Shown: positions 1 through 7,235, counted from the first letter of the stretch. The stretch is 10,619 bases of DNA from Chloroflexota bacterium (GCA_005880805.1 VBFZ01000167.1:359-10977); one strand, 5' to 3'. Numbers and translations: made by a program. Notes: generated by a model not told the origin, from the letters alone.

Positions 1-1
1 C

Positions 2-325
2 GTCGATCCCACCCTCGAGGAGGCCGCCGCATGCCTTGGCGCGCGCCCGTGGCAGACTGCAACGTGCGTGATCCTGCCGCTGACTCGCGCCGGGATCGTG
101 GCGGGAGCCCTGATGGTCTTCGGCTGGAGCATCGGCACCTTTGCCGAGCCGCTCCTGCTCGGCTCTCTCAACGAGCAGCGCTCGCTGGCCTGGACGGTCT
201 ACCAGAACGCGGTCGTCGAGAACGACTACGGCATCGCGTCGGCCATGGGCATCGTGCTGCTGGCGCTTGCCTTCGTGGTGACCTACTTCTCCCTCCGCTA
301 CTCCCGCGGCGCGCTCGTCGAATGA
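2..325 (+). CDS. ABC transporter permease, PotB-like (5' end outside window)
   Basis: C-terminal 107 residues of an inner-membrane permease of a binding-protein-dependent importer; the reading frame is open from base 2, so the gene starts upstream of the window. The EAA loop that contacts the ATPase is visible at the very start (EEAAACLGARPWQ followed by an ILPLT turn). It is followed by a hydrophobic segment, the phrase FAEPLLLGS typical of PotB-type spermidine/putrescine permeases, and a final membrane helix (about GIVLLALAFVVTYFSL). The stop TGA at 323-325 overlaps the next ATG as ATGA, indicating translational coupling with the second permease. The general role, polyamine-type or related small-solute import, is inferred from the family; the real substrate cannot be read from these genes. 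The only ATG-initiated frames here (from 31 or 68) are not the true start. Confidence 0.9.
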   Translation, partial: VDPTLEEAAACLGARPWQTATCVILPLTRAGIVAGALMVFGWSIGTFAEPLLLGSLNEQRSLAWTVYQNAVVENDYGIASAMGIVLLALAFVVTYFSLRYSRGALVE

Positions 326-1137
326 CCGCCATGACGCTCCACCGACCGCGGCTCAAAGCCCGCCGACTGACGGACGTCCTCAGTCACGGGTACATCTGGT
401 TCTGTCTCGTCCTGTTCGTCCTGCCATTCGTGGCGCTCCTGACGCAGTCGCTCGGCGAGCGCGGCGGGACCTCCGGCATCGACAACTACGCCGACGTGTT
501 CGGGAGCTTCGGGGACAACCTGCTGTGGAGCTTCAAGATCTCGGGGTTGGCGCTGCTGGTCGACCTGGCGGTGTGCCTGCCGGCGGCCTATGCACTTGTG
601 CGCTACCCCGTGCCGGGGAAGCGAGTGATCTTCTCGCTGCTGCAACTCCCGCTATACGTTCCGGGTGCTGTGATCGGCCTTTCCCTGTTGATGACGTACA
701 CCTTTGTCTATCCCATCGAGTTCATGTGGGGCCTGGTCCTGGCAATGTCGGTCGGGTCGTTTCCCCTCATGCTTACCCCGATCGTCGTGGCGCTCAAGGA
801 CCTGCCCCTCGTCTTCGAGGAGGCGGCCGAGTGCCTTGGGGCGACGAAGTGGCAGGCGTATCGGAAGATCGTCTTCCCGCTGATTGGGCCGGGAGTCTCG
901 GCGGGGCTGCTCCTGTGCTTCATCATCGTGTTCAACGAGTACCTGGTCACGCTGTTCGTCCACCCACCGGAGGTCACGACCGCGCCGCTGCGCATCTTCA
1001 ACCTCGTCCGAACCGCAGGTCTGCTCCCGACCACCGCCGCACTGGCGGTGACGATGCAGCTGATTTCGTTCGCGGCCGTGCTGCTGTTCTTCCGGGTCTT
1101 CGGGACCCGCTACCTGAAGGGCACATACCTGATCTGA
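322..1137 (+). CDS. ABC transporter permease, PotC-like
   Basis: Complete 271-residue inner-membrane permease. About six hydrophobic segments are visible (near residues 24-44, 70-93, 102-130, 134-158, 190-213 and 234-260). The EAA loop lies at residues 166-191, with EEAAECLG and the conserved Gly173. The C-terminal pattern FNEYLVTLFV, then TTAPLRIFN and a short LLPTTAAL segment, matches PotC-type permeases (COG1177), where an equivalent region reads roughly D-D/E-hydrophobic-T-F. The start chosen is ATG 322, which overlaps the upstream stop as ATGA. The same frame is open back to base 31, but that part is antisense-like noise over the first permease. It should pair with the upstream permease to form the heterodimeric membrane channel driven by the ATPase encoded next. 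The stop TGA at 1135-1137 overlaps a further ATG at 1137. Confidence 0.93.
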   Translation: MTAMTLHRPRLKARRLTDVLSHGYIWFCLVLFVLPFVALLTQSLGERGGTSGIDNYADVFGSFGDNLLWSFKISGLALLVDLAVCLPAAYALVRYPVPGKRVIFSLLQLPLYVPGAVIGLSLLMTYTFVYPIEFMWGLVLAMSVGSFPLMLTPIVVALKDLPLVFEEAAECLGATKWQAYRKIVFPLIGPGVSAGLLLCFIIVFNEYLVTLFVHPPEVTTAPLRIFNLVRTAGLLPTTAALAVTMQLISFAAVLLFFRVFGTRYLKGTYLI

Positions 1138-1160
1138 TGTCCACCGTCTGATGTCGACCG
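1133..1160 (+). repeat. 14-bp tandem duplication at the ATPase start
   Basis: Bases 1133-1146 (TCTGATGTCCACCG) and 1147-1160 (TCTGATGTCGACCG) are adjacent copies with one mismatch. The first copy carries ATG 1137, overlapping the permease stop, but reads Met-Ser-Thr-Val-stop (TGA 1149-1151). The second copy carries the functional ATG 1151, again overlapping that TGA by one base. The duplication therefore appears to have inserted a four-codon mini-ORF between the two genes while rebuilding the same TGATG junction. Confidence 0.85.
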
Positions 1161-2308
1161 TCCGCCTTGTCGGGATCACCAAGCACTACGGGGCAACCGT
1201 CGCAGTCCAGGATTTCAACCTGCAGGTGGCCGACGGCGAGCTCGTGACGCTCCTGGGCCCCTCCGGCTGCGGCAAGACGACGACCCTGCGGACGGTGGCT
1301 GGCCTCGTGGAGCCGAGCGCCGGCCGGATCTGGTTCGACGACCAGGACGTGACCGACCTGCCGCCGCGAAAGCGGAACATCGGATTCGTATTCCAGACGC
1401 CGGCCCTGTTCCCGCACCTGTCGGTGGCCAACAACATCGCCTTCGGGCTGTCGGTCAAGGGCGCGAAGAAGGACGCGATCGGGGCGCGGGTCGACGAGAT
1501 GCTGACGATGGTTGGCCTGGCGGGCTACGGTTCGCGACTGCCGGCCCAGCTGTCGGGCGGACAGCAGCAGCGCGTTTCTCTCGCCCGGGTCCTCGCGACG
1601 GACCCTCGCGTCCTGCTGTTCGACGAGCCGCTGTCCGCCCTCGACCGCAACCTTCGCGACACGCTGAAGTACTCGATCCTGGACCTCCAGCGGCGCACCA
1701 GGAAGACGGCGATCTACGTCACTCACGACCAGTCCGAGGCCTTCGCGATCTCGGACCGCATCGTCGTGATGAACGCCGGCCGCGCCGAGCAGATCGGAAC
1801 GCAGACCGACATCTACCTGCACCCGCAGACGCCCTTCGTCGCTGAGTTCATCGGCGCGAACAACGGGCTCACCGGCACGGTGACGGGGACCGACGGTGCG
1901 GGTGACGAAGCCCGGATGGTCGTGGCGGCCGACGGCCTGACCTTGCGCGCCCGCCCGCGACCGGACGTGCGAGCCGGCGACCAGGTCCTCGTCTATCTGC
2001 GGCCCGAGAACCTCGTCGTCCTGCCGGACGGCGATGGCGCCGAGTACGACAATGTGGTCGACGGCACGATCGACCGGGTGATCTTCGAGGGGCCCACCGC
2101 ACAGTTGCGGGTGGACGTGGCGGGGCGCGAGCTGCGCGCCGACATCAGCGGCAGCCAGCGGCTCACGCTCATCCAGCGCCAGGGCAAGGTCCGGCTCGGC
2201 TTCAACGACCTGACGATGATCCCGGCAGGCGCGGCGTTGACTTCGGCCGGCTCTGAATCAGCTTCCGCTGCGATCGCCAACGCCGCGCCAGGAGGCACCG
2301 AGCCGTGA
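1151..2308 (+). CDS. ABC transporter ATP-binding protein, PotA-like
   Basis: Cytoplasmic 385-residue ATPase that powers the importer. Walker A is GPSGCGKT (residues 36-43), the Q-loop is FQTPALFPHL (Gln82), the signature is LSGGQQQR (134-141), Walker B is VLLFDEP (154-160, catalytic Glu159), the D-loop is SALD and the switch His is His192 in VTHDQSEA. All catalytic positions are intact. Residues from about 240 form a TOBE-type regulatory domain, with the usual LRPENL phrase near 284-289, as in PotA/CysA/UgpC-class proteins. The C-terminal tail, rich in Ala and Ser, is low in complexity. The start is ATG 1151 (MSTVRLVGITKHYG); an upstream ATG at 1137 runs only four codons to a stop because of a 14-bp tandem duplication. 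The end overlaps the DUF1003 gene as GTGA. Substrate is uncertain: polyamines, Fe(III) or thiamine-type importers share this architecture. Confidence 0.94.
   Translation: MSTVRLVGITKHYGATVAVQDFNLQVADGELVTLLGPSGCGKTTTLRTVAGLVEPSAGRIWFDDQDVTDLPPRKRNIGFVFQTPALFPHLSVANNIAFGLSVKGAKKDAIGARVDEMLTMVGLAGYGSRLPAQLSGGQQQRVSLARVLATDPRVLLFDEPLSALDRNLRDTLKYSILDLQRRTRKTAIYVTHDQSEAFAISDRIVVMNAGRAEQIGTQTDIYLHPQTPFVAEFIGANNGLTGTVTGTDGAGDEARMVVAADGLTLRARPRPDVRAGDQVLVYLRPENLVVLPDGDGAEYDNVVDGTIDRVIFEGPTAQLRVDVAGRELRADISGSQRLTLIQRQGKVRLGFNDLTMIPAGAALTSAGSESASAAIANAAPGGTEP
2290..2304 (+). promoter_or_regulatory. Strong Shine-Dalgarno for the DUF1003 gene
   Basis: AGGAGG at 2290-2295, nine bases before GTG 2305, lies inside the last codons of the ATPase gene. 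It supports the GTG start and suggests the DUF1003 gene is efficiently translated in its own right rather than only by coupling. Confidence 0.75.
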
Positions 2309-2787
2309 GCGAGAAAAAGCGCGATCCGCACGCTCGCAGCTACCGGCACCCGGTCAACAAGAAGATGATCGAGCAGGCGCCCCTCGGAGCGCGCATCGCC
2401 GACCACGTGACGAATTTCCTCGGCAGCTGGCGCTTCATCATCCTGCAGACGCTCGTCGTGATCGCATGGGTGCTCGGCAACATCTACCTGATCTTCCACT
2501 TCGACCCCTACCCGTTCATCTTCCTGAACCTGGCGTTCTCGACTCAGGCGGCCTACGCCGCGCCGCTCATCCTCCTGGCCAGCAACCGCGCCGCGATCCG
2601 CGACCGCCTGACCCTCGAGCACGCAGCCGCCGAGGCCGACGTCGAGGAGAAGCAGAACGAGCGCCTCCTGCACGGCAACACCGAGATCCTCAAGCGCGTG
2701 GAGGCGCTCGAGGGGCGCATCCTCGACCTCGAGACGAAGATCATCGGCACGCTCAAGGAGCGCCCACCGGACGAGCCGGCCGCGTAG
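2305..2787 (+). CDS. DUF1003 family membrane protein
   Basis: A 160-residue protein of the DUF1003 family, whose biochemical function is unknown. Family hallmarks are visible: a basic N-terminus, FLGSWRFI (residues 38-45), a first membrane helix (about 44-64), FDPYPFIFLNL (66-76) leading into a second hydrophobic stretch with STQAAYAAPLILL (79-91), then SNRAAIRDR (93-101). Residues about 103-148 are highly charged and heptad-like and probably form a cytoplasmic coiled coil. The start is GTG 2305, set by the GTGA overlap with the ATPase stop and by AGGAGG nine bases upstream. The position as last gene of the importer operon suggests co-transcription. A role in the transporter is only a guess, since DUF1003 proteins are found in many contexts and may simply have been joined to this transcript. 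Confidence 0.9.
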   Translation: MSEKKRDPHARSYRHPVNKKMIEQAPLGARIADHVTNFLGSWRFIILQTLVVIAWVLGNIYLIFHFDPYPFIFLNLAFSTQAAYAAPLILLASNRAAIRDRLTLEHAAAEADVEEKQNERLLHGNTEILKRVEALEGRILDLETKIIGTLKERPPDEPAA

Positions 2788-2842
2788 CCCCTCCTGGCTG
2801 GCCGACCGGGACGAAAGCATCGGGACGCCGGTGTGCCGAGTC

Positions 2843-2857
2843 TGGTACAAACGCGCA
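2843..2857 (+). promoter_or_regulatory. Extended -10 box for a leaderless M23 gene
   Basis: TGGTACAAA at 2843-2851 fits an extended -10 element (TG-n-TACAAA) and is followed by six bases and then GTG 2858. The spacing would place the transcription start at or next to the start codon. No convincing -35 box was found, and the last base of the hexamer is A rather than T. Confidence 0.4.
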
Positions 2858-3736
2858 GTGCGCAGCCATCTGGTCCGCGGTGGGGCGGCCCTGGCACTCG
2901 CGATCCTGGTTGGCGTCCTTGTCCCGATCGGCCGAGATCGGAGCATGCCCGTGCCCGCCGCCGTCGCGCTTCCCGTCGAGGAGGCACGGGCCGCTCCGGC
3001 TGATCCTGCACAAGTAGCCCAACAGGCTGCCGCCGGCATCGACGCGAACGGGCCCGGCCAGGATCGAAGCGTGGCCCTTCCGCCTGTGCGGATCGCGCCG
3101 CTGGTCAGCCAGCTGACGGGCTACGTCTGGCCGATCGGCAACGGACGGATCACCCAGCCCTTCGGTTTCAGCCCGTTCGGGACGCTCATGGTCGCCGGGC
3201 GCCTCTTTCACGACGGGCTCGACATCGCGACCTTCTGCGGCGATCGCATCAGGGCCGCCCACGACGGCGTCGTCCTCGCCGCGGGCCGGCGGTCGGATCC
3301 GGAGCTTGGCTGGCTCGGGTCGCTGGATGCCTACCACCGCCGGCTCGACAAGAAGCAGCTCTGGGGCGGCCTGGCCATCATCGTGGTGACCGACGACGGG
3401 AACGGCTACCGGAGCGTCTACGCTCACCTGGGCCGGACGATCGTCCGCCCGGGACAGACGATCCGCGCCGGGCAGCTGATCGGGTACGAGGGCGCGACCG
3501 GGTTCGCCTCCGGCTGCCATCTCCACTTCGGGCTCTTCAGCCCGCTCGAGAGCGCGACGATGCAGCTCGATCCGAAGATCGCGCGGAAGACACATCTGCC
3601 CTCGTTCGAGATCGCGCGCATCGACCCGCTGCTGGTGCTGCCGGCTCGCGTCGCGCCGCCCCAGGCCCCGTCCCCCGACCAGACCGGCCCTGTCAGTCCC
3701 TCCCGCGGCCGAGCAGCGCGGTCAGCCGGCGCGTAA
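2858..3736 (+). CDS. M23 (LytM-type) zinc metallopeptidase, membrane-anchored or secreted
   Basis: A 292-residue protein counted from GTG 2858; an alternative in-frame GTG at 2831 would add nine residues. Residues about 8-24 form one hydrophobic segment after a basic start: a signal peptide or anchor. A Pro/Ala-rich linker follows, then a peptidase M23 domain (about 88-235). Zinc ligands are visible: His118 and Asp122 in FHDGLDIA, and His223 in the HLHF motif (221-224); the YAHL motif supplies His190. The catalytic set is therefore intact, and the enzyme should cleave peptidoglycan cross-bridges or stems outside the membrane. Residues about 145-170 (rich in Trp, Leu, Asp and Lys) look like an insertion relative to a minimal LytM core. 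The tail from about 265 is Pro/Ser/Arg-rich and disordered. The last 44 bases overlap the end of the convergent SelA-like gene. Confidence 0.88.
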   Translation: MRSHLVRGGAALALAILVGVLVPIGRDRSMPVPAAVALPVEEARAAPADPAQVAQQAAAGIDANGPGQDRSVALPPVRIAPLVSQLTGYVWPIGNGRITQPFGFSPFGTLMVAGRLFHDGLDIATFCGDRIRAAHDGVVLAAGRRSDPELGWLGSLDAYHRRLDKKQLWGGLAIIVVTDDGNGYRSVYAHLGRTIVRPGQTIRAGQLIGYEGATGFASGCHLHFGLFSPLESATMQLDPKIARKTHLPSFEIARIDPLLVLPARVAPPQAPSPDQTGPVSPSRGRAARSAGA

Positions 3737-4853
3737 TCAGCGCCTCCTCGCCCGGGACGAGCGTTTCCGGGGCCACGTAGAAGACGCCCTCGTCGCCGGC
3801 CAGGAGGTCGATCCGTGGCGGCGTCGTTCGGAGCGCGTTGAGCAAGACATCCCGCGCTCCTGGTGCGGCCCCGACAAGCGCCAGACGTGCCCGGGGCGTC
3901 GGTTGGCCAGCCTCTCCGAGCTCCTCGCGCGTGACCTCGACGTCGCGGCGATTCCTCGCCCAGGTCACGAAGTGGTCCACGATCCGCGCGTATTGCCGGT
4001 TCAGGGCGGCGTGGTCCTGGCCCAGGTACCACTCGACGGCGGCAAGCAGACCGACGACGTCCTCCTTGCCGGCCTTCATCGGGCGTCCGAGCCGGTCGAG
4101 CGGCGCGGCATTCCCCGCCATCCGTTCGATGAAGGCGCGCGATCCGACCGCCAGCCCGCTGCTCGCCGGCCCGCACAGCGCCTTGCCGCCGCTGAACAAG
4201 GCGACGTCCACGCCGGCCTCCGTGAACCGCCACAGGTTCTCCGCCGGGGGGAGTTGGGCCGCCGCGTCGACGATGACCGGGACGCCATGGTGCTGGGCCA
4301 CGCCGACGACCACGTCGAGCGGCAGGACGCTCGGCGCGAGATAGGCCTTCGGCACGTAGACGATGGCAGCCGTGGCCGGCCCAACGGCGACCTCGAGTTC
4401 CTCCTCGAGGGTCCCATCCAGCCGGCCGACCTCGACCAGCTGACCGCCGGCCAGCTCGACAGCGGAGAGGTAGGGGATCCGGTGGGCTCGGTGCACGACG
4501 AAGTCGCGCGGCAATGCCGGGAGGTCGGCGAGTCGCAGGAGCCCGTCGGGTACGTCGCGGGTCATGGACGCGGCGGCCGCCAGGAAGAGTCCGGCCGCCG
4601 CCCCACCGGGAACGAAGGCAGCCTCGTTGTGGGTCAGTTCGGCCAGTCGGCGTCCGGCCGCGGCCTGGAGCTCGACGAGGTCGACGAAGCACTCCGCGGC
4701 CAGGGCCATCGCCTCCACGACCTCGCGCGGCATCAGCGAACCGCCGAGGACCGTGAACGTCGAGCGGCCGTTGACGATCGGCTCGACGCCGAGGCGGCGA
4801 TAGATCGCGCCGCGCTCGCGCCCCGGAACGTCGAGCGCGCGTCCGCCCGTCAT
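3693..4853 (-). CDS. SelA-like PLP-dependent enzyme
   Basis: A 386-residue fold-type I PLP enzyme of the SelA/DgaE-like group (COG1921-type). The opening YRRLGVEPIVN, then TVLGGSLMP and FVDLVELQAAAG, is characteristic of the short members of this family. The glycine-rich cofactor loop is VPGGAAAG (81-88), the Asp that pairs with the pyridine nitrogen is Asp196 in VDAAAQ, and the Schiff-base lysine is Lys224 in LFSGGKALCGP. It lacks the N-terminal extension of true selenocysteine synthase (about 460 residues) and no selenocysteine machinery is in view. A lyase or transferase role, as in D-glucosaminate-6-phosphate ammonia-lyase, is therefore more likely than Sec synthesis; the substrate is unknown. 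Its ATG overlaps the stop of the upstream HD gene (ATGA, 4850-4853), so the two are translationally coupled. Its 3' end overlaps the M23 gene by 44 bases. Confidence 0.88.
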   Translation of the reverse strand: MTGGRALDVPGRERGAIYRRLGVEPIVNGRSTFTVLGGSLMPREVVEAMALAAECFVDLVELQAAAGRRLAELTHNEAAFVPGGAAAGLFLAAAASMTRDVPDGLLRLADLPALPRDFVVHRAHRIPYLSAVELAGGQLVEVGRLDGTLEEELEVAVGPATAAIVYVPKAYLAPSVLPLDVVVGVAQHHGVPVIVDAAAQLPPAENLWRFTEAGVDVALFSGGKALCGPASSGLAVGSRAFIERMAGNAAPLDRLGRPMKAGKEDVVGLLAAVEWYLGQDHAALNRQYARIVDHFVTWARNRRDVEVTREELGEAGQPTPRARLALVGAAPGARDVLLNALRTTPPRIDLLAGDEGVFYVAPETLVPGEEALITRRLTALLGRGRD

Positions 4854-6277
4854 CTGGATGCGGCGGACTGGCCCGACTGGCGCCGATACCGTCGCGCGAT
4901 GAGCGCGTAGGCGGGCAGCCGCGCGAGCGAGCGGCTGAGCCGGATCGGAGGGCCGCCGTCCCGGGCTTCGATCGCCAGCAGGGAATCGGTGGCCGACGCG
5001 TCGGCCGGCCGCGCGTCGACGACAGCCAGGTCGATCGCGATCCGGCCGGCCTCCTCCGCGCCGAGCTCAGCCAGGCTGGCCGCCGGTGGCGATGCTTCGT
5101 ACTGCACCCGGACCTCGGCCTCCGCACGCCACCGGGGCCGGCGGAGCAGGATGCCGCGCCACCCCTCGGCCACAGCCGGGGTAACGCGGCCGTCGCCCGG
5201 CTGGGGATCTGCGTCCACCGCCTGGCCGCGTGCCCACAGTGCTGCCTGGTGCAGCAGCGCGTACTCGTCGAGGTCCGCGTACTCGGTCAGCCGGTCCGCG
5301 GGCGAACCATCGCCGAAGATCGCCCGAATCGACGGCGCGAACACCTCCGCGAGGTCGAGGTCGATCGCCCGCACCGTCCGATGGAAGTAGACCTGCTGGT
5401 ACATGAACAGGCGCGCCGTCAGGAACATCTCGAGCGCTCCGAGCCCGGGTTCGAAGAGGGTCAGCCCATGTTGCGACACGAACGTGTACCGCCGCAGCCG
5501 CTCGACGTCGACCGGGCCGACGGCGACCCCGGTCAGGTAGGCGTCACGCCGCACGTAGTCGAGGTTGTCGACGGTGAACACGCCCGACAGCAGGGGCTGC
5601 AGCCAGCGCACCCAGCGGGGCATCGAGTCGTCCGCCAGCGGTGGCTTGGAGATGAGAAAGGACACCCAGGTCGGATCGATGGCCTCGCCCTCGGCTAAGG
5701 CGTCACGCTCCGGGACGGAGCCCGGCGCGCGGCGCAGGCCCCCGATCAGCCGCGACAGCTCGCGTTCGATGATCAGTTGGCTCAGGTCCTCGTGCGACAG
5801 GCGCTTGGCACCCTCCCGGCGAGAGTCCGGTGGTGCGGGAAACCCGGTCAGGACGTGGTCGTCGAAGAAATGGGCGAACGGCCCGTGGCCCACGTCGTGC
5901 AGGAGGCCGGCGACGCGCAGAGTCTCGACGACCAGGCCCTCCGACGGAACCGGCTTGCCGGCGTCGACCCCCTGGAGTGCCTGCCTGAGGCTCGGATAGA
6001 GATGCCGCGCCCAGAGCCCGGCTTCGTGCATCACGCCGAGGCCGTGCGTGAACCGTGAGTGCTCGGCGGTCGGAAAGACCCATCTGGCGCTCTGCAGCTG
6101 ACTGATGCGACGCAGCCGCTGCAGCCACGCCGAGTCGAGGAGGTCCTCTTCGGCGGCGGTCTCGGGCAGCAAAGCGGCTGCCCGCGCTTCCGCGTCGGAC
6201 AGCCGTTTGGTCAGTTCGATGTAACCGTGGATGGGGTCGCTGATGAGGTTGACGGCCGTGAACACGTGCCGGCCCAT
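4850..6277 (-). CDS. HD-domain phosphohydrolase (COG1078, dNTP triphosphohydrolase-like)
   Basis: A 475-residue cytosolic metal-dependent phosphohydrolase. The N-terminus NLISDPIHGYIEL (10-22) is the usual opening of the COG1078/YwfO-type HD proteins related to dGTPases and SAMHD1. Metal-binding residues are visible: His78 in RFTHGLGV, His127-Asp128 in LLHDVGHG, downstream His131 and His136, and Asp237 in DNLDYVRRDAY. The catalytic core is complete. The region after about residue 355 is more divergent and Ala/Arg-rich, a lineage-specific C-terminal part. The likely reaction is hydrolysis of a (deoxy)nucleoside triphosphate, by family analogy; specificity is not deducible. ATG 6277 is the first start codon after an open upstream stretch with no alternatives, and leaves only nine residues before the conserved opening. 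The stop overlaps the SelA-like start, making a two-gene operon with this gene first. Confidence 0.9.
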   Translation of the reverse strand: MGRHVFTAVNLISDPIHGYIELTKRLSDAEARAAALLPETAAEEDLLDSAWLQRLRRISQLQSARWVFPTAEHSRFTHGLGVMHEAGLWARHLYPSLRQALQGVDAGKPVPSEGLVVETLRVAGLLHDVGHGPFAHFFDDHVLTGFPAPPDSRREGAKRLSHEDLSQLIIERELSRLIGGLRRAPGSVPERDALAEGEAIDPTWVSFLISKPPLADDSMPRWVRWLQPLLSGVFTVDNLDYVRRDAYLTGVAVGPVDVERLRRYTFVSQHGLTLFEPGLGALEMFLTARLFMYQQVYFHRTVRAIDLDLAEVFAPSIRAIFGDGSPADRLTEYADLDEYALLHQAALWARGQAVDADPQPGDGRVTPAVAEGWRGILLRRPRWRAEAEVRVQYEASPPAASLAELGAEEAGRIAIDLAVVDARPADASATDSLLAIEARDGGPPIRLSRSLARLPAYALIARRYRRQSGQSAASR

Positions 6278-6312
6278 CGAGGCCCCGTTGTCCGTTTCCG
6301 AACCTCCGCTGC

Positions 6313-6359
6313 GGAACGACCGTGAGCTGCCGCGACTCGGAGCGCTACGCGGTCGTTCC
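6313..6359. repeat. 10-bp perfect inverted repeat between CAP and HD genes
   Basis: GGAACGACCG (6313-6322) and CGGTCGTTCC (6350-6359) are perfect inverted arms separated by 27 bases. The element starts 11 bases past the CAP-gene stop and lies upstream of the HD start. It could be a large-loop terminator for the CAP transcript or an operator for the HD operon; no U-run follows on the minus strand, so a classical terminator is doubtful. Confidence 0.45.
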
Positions 6360-6369
6360 TGGCGGTCGG

Positions 6370-7218
6370 TCAGGGCACCGAGACGTGCAGCGAGGTGGTG
6401 TAGCCGGACAGGTTACCGCGGTTGTCGCGGGCCTGGACTCGCAGGTAGTAGGTGTGGTGACGGGCACGACCCGAGAGCGTGATCGACCGCGCGGTCGTGC
6501 CGCTCCGGATGACGCGCCAGCTCCCCGAATCCACTCGGTACTGAACGTCAAAGTTCTTGAGCCCGGCGGTATGGGTCTGCAGGGGACGGTCGGCACCGCT
6601 CCAGCTGAACGAGATCGTCGTCCCGCTGCGCCCGTCGCCCGCCATGCGTGCGACAGGTCGGGTGTGGTCGGCCGATTCGGTGAACACGAGCGAGGCCCAC
6701 GTGGCGTGATTGGATGAACGGTAGGCCACGCCCACCCCGATGTAATTCATCCGGGTGCTCATCATCAAGGCCCAGTGCGTCGCGCTCTGCTTCCACATGC
6801 TGTACAGCGAGCTTGCCGCCTGGCTCCCGTACGGGTAGCCCGTCCAGCCGATGTCCTCACCCCAGCTCCACGATGGCACGCCGAGCAGGGAGTAGAGGAG
6901 TGGACCGAAGTCGCCACCGGCTACCGTGTGGCTGAGGGTGTTCTTGCTGGCCATCCGCGCCGCGCGGGTGTCGGCCAGGCTTGAGAGCCGGAGATCGAGT
7001 CGGAGCGGGTGAAGCCCGCGAGCCGCCCGATCCCGGTTGATCCAGGTCAGGATGCTGCTTTCGACCGAATTGAGCGCGGTGGTCGAAGTCGTCGTTGCGC
7101 CCGACGCGGCCGCCGATGTCGGGGCTGCGAACCCCGCCGTGGTGACCGCCAGACCGGCGACCAGGGCCACGGAGACGAGCAGGGCGAACGGGGGTAGTGC
7201 GCGAAAACGTCGCGTCAT
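6370..7218 (-). CDS. Secreted CAP (SCP/PR1)-domain protein with FN3-like C-terminus
   Basis: A 282-residue exported protein. The N-terminus MTRRFR followed by a hydrophobic run (about 9-31, ending near GFAAPTSAAA) is a signal peptide, then a Thr/Ser/Ala-rich linker. The CAP domain spans about 50-185: INRDRAARGL (60-69), MASKNTLSH with His97, GEDIGW with Glu121, an MWKQSATHWALMM helix with His148, and the strands IGVGVAYR and LVFTES. The His/Glu cavity residues of the family are thus present. Residues about 190-282 form an FN3-like beta domain (FSWSGAD, FDVQYRVDSGSW, YYLRVQARDNRGN) often attached to bacterial surface CAP proteins. ATG 7218 was chosen because AAGGAGG lies 10 bases upstream and a signal peptide follows at once; the same frame is open to 7359 but that part looks non-coding. 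The molecular role of bacterial CAP proteins is generally unknown. Confidence 0.9.
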   Translation of the reverse strand: MTRRFRALPPFALLVSVALVAGLAVTTAGFAAPTSAAASGATTTSTTALNSVESSILTWINRDRAARGLHPLRLDLRLSSLADTRAARMASKNTLSHTVAGGDFGPLLYSLLGVPSWSWGEDIGWTGYPYGSQAASSLYSMWKQSATHWALMMSTRMNYIGVGVAYRSSNHATWASLVFTESADHTRPVARMAGDGRSGTTISFSWSGADRPLQTHTAGLKNFDVQYRVDSGSWRVIRSGTTARSITLSGRARHHTYYLRVQARDNRGNLSGYTTSLHVSVP

Positions 7219-7228
7219 GCGCAGAGAG

Positions 7229-7235
7229 CCTCCTT
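7229..7235 (-). promoter_or_regulatory. Shine-Dalgarno of the CAP gene
   Basis: AAGGAGG on the minus strand, 10 bases before ATG 7218. This is the site that decides the start over the longer frame beginning at 7359. Confidence 0.8.

Noticed and set aside
31..321. Extending the second permease upstream to ATG 31
   Set aside because: The stretch overlaps the end of the first permease in another frame and is Arg/Ala-rich with no permease features; ATG 322 overlaps the upstream stop as expected.
3693..4853. Calling the SelA-like gene a true selenocysteine synthase
   Set aside because: It lacks the N-terminal domain and length of SelA, and no selB, selC or selD is in view.
3424..5127. A 567-codon minus-strand open frame across the SelA-like gene
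   Set aside because: It is an Arg/Pro/Gly-rich shadow in a GC-rich region with no domain pattern; the overlapping frames hold intact PLP and HD motifs.
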